A DNA stretch of 64,000 nt from Chionoecetes opilio (taxonomy: Eukaryota; Arthropoda; Malacostraca; Decapoda; Majidae). The notes below the pieces were generated by a model. It did no database searches. It worked only from the letters and a program-made list of their open reading frames with translations, and had not been told where the DNA came from. The position numbers and the translations under genes are program-made. This document shows positions 56,526-64,000 of this stretch, piece after piece. The stretch is taken from positions 1 to 64,000 of the forward strand of contig JACEEZ010026299.1 in the NCBI GenBank assembly GCA_016584305.1, given 5' to 3'. Numbering within the stretch: the first letter of the stretch is position 1; every line of letters starts with the position of its first letter.

Positions 56526-57417
56526 CTACTCTTTCTCTTTTAGATACCACTTCTTCAGTTTTTGGTCTAAAACTCTCCAATAGAATTTCTGTTTTTCCTC
56601 TTCAGTCCTCAGTTCGTTTTTTGCTTTGGCTTCTTTAAACAGTACATTCAGACTGGCTCTTTCTTCCTCATTCATATCTTTTCTTATCCATATTTTCTTG
56701 TATTCTTCTGTCTTTGCCAGTTTCCATGCCTTAGACAATATATCTAGTGCTGTATTTTGTGACCTAAACTTAACTTTCAAGGGGCGGGCCCCTCCCTCTT
56801 CATATTTTCCTAACCTGTGTATTTCTTCTATTTCTTCTACCTCCGTATTTTCTTCTACTACTTTAAATATTTCTTTTGACACTTTCTTTTCTTCCTCTTC
56901 TCTCAAGTTTTTCTTGGGCAGCACTTTCTCCTTCAAACCAAAAACGATGACACATTTCTTTTTGTCTACCGTATCTCTTACTAGATTCTCCTTTTGTTTG
57001 ATTACTTTGACTACATTTTTGGTCAGATTTTTCTTTTCATTTTCTTGATCTTCTATTATCTGTCGTAAGTTGTCTTGTTCTTTTTCCCGTTCTATCTTCC
57101 ATGTTTTTCTTTCATCTTTCATTTCCTCTTGTGTTATTTAACATTTCTTGTGTACAGAGTACATTTCAGCATGCATTTGCTCAACCTTTTCATCGTCCTG
57201 CTTTCCGTTTAGTTCGTCCACTCTATTTTTCAAAATAGAATTATCTTTTTCCAATACTTACACTTTCTTTTCCATCTTCTCAAGTTTATCCATTAATTCA
57301 TGTACAATATTTTCCAACATTACAACTCTTCTCTGGTTCACTTTCAGTCCCAATATGTCCTTTTCATTGCTGTTGAAGCCATGGAATGGGGTCCCAGCTG
57401 GCCCCAGCTGATCCGCC
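56526..57417 (-). pseudogene. LINE ORF1: coiled-coil RNA-binding protein
   Basis: A likely start at 57417 (MADQLGPAGTPFHGFNSNEK) leads into heptad-rich Glu/Lys sequence with two stops. A 198-codon open piece follows (56526-57122) with KERKTWK-like coiled coil, then KKCVIVFGLKE, a typical RRM-like first strand, and EEIHRLGKYEEGGARPLKV. This coiled coil plus RRM plus C-terminal domain layout is that of L1/CR1-type ORF1 proteins. Confidence 0.78.
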
Positions 57418-57471
57418 ATTTTGTTTTATCTTGTTTACGTTTTATTTCACTTCCACTACTTATCACTTTTT

Positions 57472-57476
<5 letters not shown>

Positions 57477-57532
<56 letters not shown>
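57477..57532. repeat. (GT)n microsatellite
   Basis: A pure GT run at the 5' side of the minus-strand LINE. Confidence 0.95.
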
Positions 57533-57534
<2 letters not shown>

Positions 57535-57821
57535 GCCTACAGTGCCGTTAGGCAGTGACCTCCAAGGGTGGGATGGTAGGCCCTGGAAGTTCTCTTGAGG
57601 GCTGTGATGGTTGGCCCAAGCCCGTGGTGGTGCAGGCAGGATTTTTATAGTGATGCTTGTGATTAGAGGTTCATATCGCACCCCTGTGGCCTCCGATGCA
57701 CTTGCAATCATAGGTAGAGTTAATGGGCAGCATGTGGGTGTTCTTAGGTCACTCGACGGTGCAGAAAAAGATTTTATACCTTACGGTAATATCAAGATCA
57801 AGATCAAGTATCGCTAAAGAG
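57533..57821. other. No recognised gene
   Basis: A 68-codon plus frame (57611-57817) has no known motif. It ends next to an atcaagatcaagatcaag triplet-like repeat. Confidence 0.4.
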
Positions 57822-58425
57822 GTAAATAGTCGTATGTATAGATGGAAGAATGGTGTTAGCAAGACGTGTGTGATGTGTGAGACAGGAGAGGATGAAACAA
57901 AGACTACTGTATACTGGACGTGCTACTCAGTTTGGGCTATTTCCAATGCCACGATTCCTGACATTTTCGAACATCACTCCTATATCCCTTCCTATGGTTT
58001 ATCAGTATAAATGATATACAGTCAAACCTCGATATAAAGGACCTCAATTTAACGGACTTCGGATTTAACGGACTCCATTCACGAGACAAATTTGCGGGCA
58101 AGAATGGCATATCAGACCGCTTATCGCCGCTGGAATCGTCAACTCGACATAATTTTTGTTGTTTATTTGGAATGCTTGAGTTTTAAGGAGTTTTAATGTA
58201 TCGGATATTAAGATATATAAGGTAGGAGCCTGTGCTGCTAGTGATTTAGTTGTAGAGTGTGTAATGTGGGTTAAAATATTGAATATTAGTACGTATTACA
58301 ATTCTTGACTTCTTCTTGTGACTGTTTCTCCTAAGTTTCACTTCGTAGGTCCTCTCCTCTCACTCTCCTTCCTCCTCTCCTCCTCTCCTACCTCCTCCTT
58401 CCTCCTCTCCTCCTACCTCTCCTTC

Positions 58426-58503
58426 CTGCCTCTCCTCCTCTCCTCCTCCTCCTCCTCCTCCTCCTCCTCCTCCTCCTCCTCCTCCTCTCTCCTCCTCCTC
58501 TAG
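58426..58503. repeat. (TCC)n microsatellite
   Basis: CTC/TCC triplets over about 75 bases. The Ser and Arg frames are artefacts. Confidence 0.92.
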
Positions 58504-58916
58504 TGTTAGCTGAAGCTTCTACCCGGAGACTGCACAGTGTCACACACACACAGCTGTTCGTCTGCACTATTTGCACATCGAATGTAAACAAACATGGCTC
58601 CGACACCCAGGCAGGCTATTGCTGCTATACACTTACTTATGTATATTGTCAATCGTTGAAAGCATAACTAGCTAAAAATGAGCATGGGTTGGTTCATGGT
58701 TGGCTCGTCGGAACTCGTCAGACTCGTTGTCTGAGATCGACGGAAAAAGGAGCTAATGTGACGGCGCCTTTACACAAGTGTCCGCCAGTCGGAGCGCGTG
58801 GTACATATCATGACAGTCGGAGCACTTGTTTACAAGCTCAGTTTAAGCTGTTTTCGCCTGTTTTTCCGTTGTTTTTATATGCTTATTTAGACTTGTTCAG
58901 TGCAGTGAAGTCATTA

Positions 58917-59190
58917 TGGCATCGAAACAGAAGGGAAGTGACAAAAGGAAGCGTGTGAAATCTAAGTATTGCAGAGAAATTAGAACTCATTAAGACGGTG
59001 GAGTCTGGTATTTCTGTCGCCCAGGTGTGTGTCGAGTATGGTGTAAAGAAACAAACAGTGAGTGATATTCGCAAGGCTAAGGACAAACTCAGAGAATATG
59101 CTGTGAAATTCAATGTTGATGCAAGTAAGGATAGGAAAGGATCATGTCATCATGTGTACATGGGTAACTTGTGTCTTATAATTATGTCTT
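58917..59190 (+). pseudogene. pogo/Tigger transposase N-terminus (psq-type HTH)
   Basis: Starts MASKQKGSDKRKRVK. After a one-base frame change it reads LSIAEKLELIKTVESGISVA then QVCVEYGVKKQTVSDIRKAKDKL, a typical helix-turn-helix of CENP-B/Tigger proteins. It stops at 59190. The CENP-B-type second HTH and DDE domain are missing. The basic KRKR stretch may be the nuclear localisation signal. Confidence 0.82.
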
Positions 59191-59276
59191 AACGACAACA
59201 CTGCTGCTGCCGTGGCCGCGCTGCGCTGCCAGGCGTGGATGAGCGCCTTGCTTGTATTTTTATCTATTTACTCATA

Positions 59277-60465
59277 CAGTCAAACCTCGGTTTTTTAACT
59301 TAATTCGTTCCCAAAAGTTGTTCTAAAACCGAATTGTTCTAAAACCGAAACACATTTTTCCATAAGAAACAATATAAAATGGATTAATCCGTTCCTGACC
59401 CCCAAAATAAAGACCCTTTTTTACAAAAATGAAAATTAAACTTAACTTAAACCCCCCATTTTCCTAACCTAACCTAATCCCACGCTTTAACCTCCTAACT
59501 AAAGCCAAATCTGCATTAAATAAGTGTCCGCGGTAAGGGAAGACAGAGGCGATGCAGGTCACAAGAGGAAGAAGAGTGAGGCGCTCGTAAACCCATAAAC
59601 CCCTGTCTCTCTCCTCCCTATAAACAACATATCATTATCTCCAAAAGTAATGATTTGAGACGGAAGCCCATAGAGAGAATGTTTCCTAGAATCCAATAAG
59701 GTAAACAGAAACCAAACTCCCAATTGTGTACCGTAGATAACACTTTAGTCGCCAGCTGCAATAATGTCGCCAGCCGCCAAATATTACGAATTATAGCATC
59801 ACTACTGATGTGTATGTGCCACTGAAGATGATACACAGTAGTTTATAACATGACTGTATAATCTACTCTGTTTCAGTGTTGTTTTATGCTTTGTATCTGC
59901 AAGTTTATACGGTTTCAAATTTCGCTACTCGTTTTTTTTCCGGGCGACGACGACGGCGGAAATTAAGGACACTCAGAACATACCTTAGTGTTAGTCGCCA
60001 CTCTTTTGATTTTTTTATAATTTGTTCATTTATAGCCATAATATGACACAGATGAAGACACCACAAAATGACACAGAATCTCCAGATAGCCCCTTTTAAC
60101 CTTCCTGAAATCATGGATGTAGAAATGTAAGTACTATTAACACCACCACACGTCTGTAAATAGAAAAAAAGTTGTCTTGGCGACTTTAGTGTTATCTACG
60201 GTAGGGAGTTTCGGTCCAAGTGTAAACTAATACCGAAATAATGCACAACGCAAGAAAAAATGTCAAAATCAAAGAGCAGTTCGTAGCGGTTGTTTACTAA
60301 GTGAGGGCCGCGGCGAGACTGACCGTCACTGACGCGCACATTTGCCGAGTAGCTTGTTCGGCAACCGAGTTATCGTACGGCAACTGGTGCAATTATGAGT
60401 TTGAAATTCTGTTCGTGAACCGAATTGTTCGAAAAGGGAGACGTTCGAAACCCGAGGTTTGACTG
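59277..60465. mobile_element. Second pogo-like element, nested
   Basis: Ends cagtcaaacctcggtttttt and complementary acccgaggtttgactg, with TA on each side (59275-59276 and 60466-60467). Inner gttctaaaaccgaa and gttcgaaa motifs repeat at both ends. No coding frame. A MITE family B copy sits inside. Confidence 0.85.
59731..60201. mobile_element. MITE family B, innermost insertion
   Basis: Ends ccgtagataacactttagtc and complementary gactttagtgttatctacgg, with TA on each side. Orientation is inverse to the 24174 copy. Confidence 0.88.
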
Positions 60466-62290
60466 TATGTATGAATAATAGCCATTAAAATGCGATTATA
60501 TGTCTACATTCATCTAGAATAATGGTATTTCATAGCATACCAAGCAGTAATGAGCGATCCTGGAGACTTACTACCTCTCCTAATACCACTCCCGTGCAGT
60601 CGTGGGCGAGCTTGCTATGTAGCACCAGTCACTGTTTACCTTCCAACATAGCTACATGGTCTGGTTGTGTTTGTGATTAATTTTCATTTATTACACAGCG
60701 TGCAGGAGCATACCAAATCCAGCATTTAGCGCCAGTCACTGTTTACCTCCCAACATAGCTACATGGTCTGCTTGTGTTTGTGATTATTTCTAATTTATTT
60801 CACAAATTTTCCTGTGTTTTACCTATATTTTTCCACCCTTGGAAAAATATCCTCGCTATAACGGACAATCGGCTTTAACGGACCACTCCTCCCCCCCTTT
60901 AGTCCGTTATATCGAGGTTTGACTGTACTGTTATTTTCGTAAATGTTTGTTCTATAATATTATCAAATAAAAAACAGTAAAACACACTAAAGAAGTGCCA
61001 TTATGAGACTGAAGAAATATGCATGAACTTAAAATTCACTTAAACTCATCGTCATGTAAAACTTTGTGAGAAAACGTTTTATATGAAGCATATCAATAGA
61101 AGCAGAATTTCATTAGCTTTCCATTGATATGTTTCGTTTTCTGATAAATTAATTATTACCATGCATACAATAGCGTTAACTAAGTAAATAACATCATCAA
61201 TCGGGGAAAATTACCCGATTGATGATGTTATTTATTTAGTTAACGCTAATTTATGCATGGTACTAATTCATTTATCAGAAATAAAAATATATCAATGGAA
61301 AGCTAATGAAATTCCGCTTCTATTGATATGCTTCATGTAAAACGTTTTCTCGCAAAATATTATATGGTGAAGAGTTGAAGTGTATTAAGTTCATGCATAT
61401 ATCTTCACAGTCTCATAATGGCACTTCTTAAGTGTGTGTTACTGTTTTTTATTTGATAATATTATAGAACAAACATTTACGAAGATAACAGTGTATCATT
61501 TATACTGATAAACCATAGTCTACTGTATTCATGGAGCACTTTTTTACTTGCCGATCCGATTGATCATGCTATTTTTTTAATTAACGCTAATTTATGCATG
61601 GTGGTAATTCATTTATCAGAAAACTAGATATATCAATGGAAAGCTAATGAAATTGCACTTCTATTGATATGTTCCATGTTAAATGTTGTCCCGCAAAATA
61701 TTATATGGCGAAGACTTTAAGTGAATATTAAGTTTATGCATATTACTTCAGAGTCTCCTAATGGCATTTCTTTAGTGTGTTTTACTGTTTTTTATTTGAT
61801 AATATTATAGAACAAACATTTACGAAGATAACAGTATATCAATTATACTGATAAACCAAAGGAAGGGAAATGGGAGTGATGTTCGAAACACTTTTTTACC
61901 TTGCCGATCGGCCTCCACTGGTCATGGTGCGGTCATGGTTGGCGCGGAGCGCGAGTAGCAAGTCCAGTATACAGTAGTCTTTGGATGAAACTGTGGAGTA
62001 CTTGATGCTGGAATGTGAACGGTATGACTATGCTAGAACAAAGATGTTGGAGGTAGTGGTAGGAGAAGTCGGAGTGGAAGAATGGCGAGAGATGAGAGAC
62101 AGGAGTGTGGCTAGGCAGATGGAGTACTTGCTGGGGTTGTGTGCTGAGTGGAGGAGTGACAGTCGTGTGGCTGAAAGTGTAAAAGAATTCTTGGGAAACT
62201 TCTTGGAGAGCACGCATGAGAGAGAATGAGAGGCAGGGGGCCCCTCAGTGAGGGGGCACCCTGTATGAATGTAATGCAGAGAGAGGAATG

Positions 62291-62879
62291 AGGGGAAAAT
62301 GAAACACCTAGTTTTGCTTCCCCCTTCTGCTTCTCTCCCAACAGAATACTAAGTGTGTGGGAGAACACCGGACCAAAGGCTTCACCGACAGCATAAGCTG
62401 GGTGACTCCCAACTCAAGCTCAAGCTCGTAGGTCCTCTCCTCTCCTCCTCTTCCTCCTCTCCTGTCCTCTAGTAGTCTGTGTGACTAAATAAACATTTTT
62501 ACAGTATTTTCAATACCCAAGTTTCGCGATCCTCAAGTTTAGCGCTATGCCTTGTGAAGAAACCAAGCGCCAAACTCGGAAGGGTACTGTACAGCGAAGG
62601 TTGTGCCCAACTGTCAGATGTCACAATTAGTGATGGATCGAGTGGTCGGTTTTTCACAACCCGGTTGCGGTTGTGTTTGCGGTTGTCTAATTTTCTACAA
62701 CCGCAGTTGTGGTTATCAGACTTATGACAACCGCAGTTGCGGTAGCGGTTGCGGTTATCACATACTAGGAAAAATGCGTAATTATTAACTGGAATATTAC
62801 GTTACAGTGCGATTTAGCCACACTTGGTACATAATACACACAACCCTCGTTTTCCCGGACCTCCATTTCCCGGAAATCG
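62291..62879. other. Dispersed repeat pieces, no gene
   Basis: About 62290-62435 resembles 28250-28385 (ggaaaatg, cctagttttgcttnccccttttgct-like and ggtgactcccaactcaag). 62530-62592 resembles a right terminus (gccaaactcggaagggtact then gta), whose left counterpart may be 53418 (tacagtaccctcccgagttt). 62640-62770 is a degenerate array of caaccgcagttgcggtt. Confidence 0.55.
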
Positions 62880-63270
62880 GATTTGCCGGTCAAAATCCGA
62901 GGTCCGGAGATATGTCAGAGTCCCGGACAAATGCCTGGTCCAGTCCGTAAATTGACAAAGTTGTTCGGCGGTCCGAGCGTCTCTTGTCACCCCTGGTCAG
63001 TGTCCGCGCCTCCCGCCAGGTGGCAGCATGCTCAGCGGTCATATTGTTTACATTTGGGCACAAGACACTCATGGTTCACCTGCACAGCCTCCGTCAGTCC
63101 CCTGACCCCCACTGCCCCTGGTGCAGGAACGTCTCTGAGACTATTGAACACTTTCTGCTGCAGTGTCCGTGCTTCCACTCCCACCATGTAGTGCTACGCT
63201 CTCAACTCCTCACCCTGCACGTTGCCACCTTTGACCTGCCCACCCTTCTTCTTGTGACCTTTTCTGCTTA
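62880..63270 (+). pseudogene. LINE C-terminal fragment, copy 1
   Basis: The plus frame gives FGHKTLMVHLHSLRQSPDPH then CPWCRNVSETIEHFLLQCPC, a C-x2-C...H...C knuckle at the end of a non-LTR ORF2. It then loses similarity to copy 2 after about 63245. Upstream of about 62970 is unrelated, MITE-like sequence (tttcccggacctccatttcc). Confidence 0.72.
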
Positions 63271-63559
63271 GTATCACTTTGTAGGTAGTCTGTCAAGCTC
63301 GAGCTCGAACTTGACGCGAACATATCTTCCTTCTTTACCCCTCTGCAGCCCTTTTTTTCCCTGCCACCTGTGGGGAGAGAAGGGGCACAACAGGGCAGTA
63401 TATACATAGACATAAGTTCCACCTATCAACTACCCTCCTATATGTCTTCTACATTCCCTCGCAATTTTTTTCCCCAAGCCTGCTTTAAAAACACCTTAGT
63501 TATTTCTACTATTTTCATTCTCTCTTCATTACTCCCATTACTCCCTGCTGGCGGCGGCT

Positions 63560-63925
63560 GGCCTCCCGCCAGGTACAGCGTGCTCAGCGGTCGTATTGTT
63601 TACATTTGGGCACAAGACACTCATGATTCGCCTGCACCGCCTCCATCAGTCCCCTGACCCCCACTGCCCTTGGTGCATGAATGTTCCGGAGACTATTGAA
63701 CACTTTCTACTGCACTGTCCACGCTTCCACTCCCACCGTGTAGCGCTACAGTCTCAACTCCTCACCCTGAACGTCGTCACCTGTGACCTGCCCACCCTGC
63801 TGGCGGCGGCTGGCGTCCACCCCTCATGGCAACACGCCGTCATCCGCCTCACCTGTGCCTCATAGGACATCACCAGGGCTCATAGTGTTCCCCAAGGGAT
63901 CCTTGCAGCCTTAAAAACAACAACA
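63560..63925 (+). mobile_element. LINE 3' end, copy 2, with (AAC)n tail
   Basis: Encodes the same end (HCPWCMNVPETIEHFLLHC then VHPSWQHAVIRLTCAS, stop at 63863). A short 3' UTR and gcagccttaaaaacaacaac tail follow. The knuckle spacing and ETIEHFLL are identical to copy 1, about 600 bases to the left in the same orientation. Confidence 0.78.
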
Positions 63926-64000
63926 AAGTGACGTAAAAGTCCGCGGCGGGGTAGTTGATATTGGCGGTTGCCGGACAGTAAATACTAGAGTAGGATAAAC

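Larger units (their letters stand above)
53641..57475 (-). mobile_element. Nearly full-length L2/CR1-like LINE (ORF1 + ORF2)
   Basis: On the minus strand it begins beside a GT microsatellite and encodes a coiled-coil ORF1, then endonuclease, RT and C-terminal region. It ends in two copies of a 14-bp tail unit (ctaggtaaatacaa). About 3.8 kb. Multiple frameshifts and stops make it inactive. The tail unit resembles that of the tRNA-Val-like SINE. Confidence 0.85.
58019..60925 (+). mobile_element. pogo/Tigger-like transposon
   Basis: Ends cagtcaaacctcgatataaa and complementary tatatcgaggtttgactg, flanked by TA (58017-58018 and 60926-60927). It carries an N-terminal DNA-binding ORF near 58917. 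The interior is otherwise taken up by a (TCC)n tract and a second pogo-like element. Removing it restores pairing of the surrounding foldback arms. Confidence 0.88.
57899..61983. mobile_element. Foldback element with 8-bp target duplication, heavily nested
   Basis: gatgaaac occurs at 57891-57898 and 61984-61991. The ends are aaagactactgtatactgg and complementary ccagtatacagtagtcttt. The left arm (57899-58018 continuing at 60928-61207) pairs with a right arm from about 61215. A third, direct copy of the right-arm sequence runs from about 61545. A 2.9-kb pogo-like element interrupts the left arm. Without it the element is about 1.18 kb. The gatgatgttatt and catgcat segments mark the hairpin centre near 61211. 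Confidence 0.85.
57822..62290 (+). pseudogene. LINE C-terminal zinc-knuckle region split by a foldback element
   Basis: 57822-57898 encodes EVNSRMYRWKNGVSKTCVMC then ETGEDET. 61984 onward continues DETVEYLMLECERYDYARTK through FLGNFLESTHERE to a stop at 62227, then 3' UTR. The C-x2-C...H/Y...C arrangement resembles the LINE at 23.7 kb. The gatgaaac octamer is present on both sides of the insertion. Confidence 0.8.

Overview
This is eukaryotic nuclear DNA, very repeat-rich, with one recognisable host gene. Long introns, dense microsatellites, TTAGG-type short repeats, CR1/L2-like LINEs, tRNA-derived SINEs and many hAT and TA-target DNA transposons suggest an arthropod. A decapod crustacean is the best guess, partly because one LINE family here resembles repeats I recall from crab and shrimp genomes. 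That taxonomic call is inference.

Layout. 1-5.2 kb is GC-rich minisatellite and homopolymer-rich DNA that may be low-quality consensus. 5.2-7.9 kb holds microsatellites and SINEs. 7.9-11.9 kb holds a 3.7-kb hAT transposon and a 300-bp hAT MITE that share one 8-bp target site. 12-17.9 kb is a nested cluster of SINEs, MITEs, a CR1-like LINE and a long-TIR transposon carrying an unrecognised 298-residue ORF. 18-20.7 kb holds a 2.6-kb non-autonomous LTR retrotransposon with apparently identical LTRs, inserted in a MITE. 21-24 kb is a LINE split by a TA-target transposon. 25-28.5 kb holds palindromes and small MITEs.

From 28.95 to 48.6 kb, six plus-strand coding exons with GT-AG borders encode the first ~289 residues of an RNF103-like (KF-1-like) membrane E3 ubiquitin ligase. 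The C-terminal part, including the RING finger, is not in the window, so the gene probably continues to the right. Its introns hold another hAT element, several LINE fragments, a Ty3/gypsy fragment and many MITEs.

48.6-64 kb contains more CR1-like LINE copies, a nearly complete minus-strand L2/CR1-like LINE (ORF1 plus ORF2, decayed), and a five-level nest: LINE > foldback element > pogo-like element > second pogo-like element > MITE. The right end holds two copies of another LINE 3' end.

Apart from the RNF103-like exons, every recognisable coding stretch is transposon-derived and most are broken. Many insertions could be delimited by target-site duplications (8 bp for hAT-type, TA for pogo/mariner-type, TTAA, TTA, 4 bp for the LTR element, about 15 bp for one LINE), which gives a relative order of insertion.
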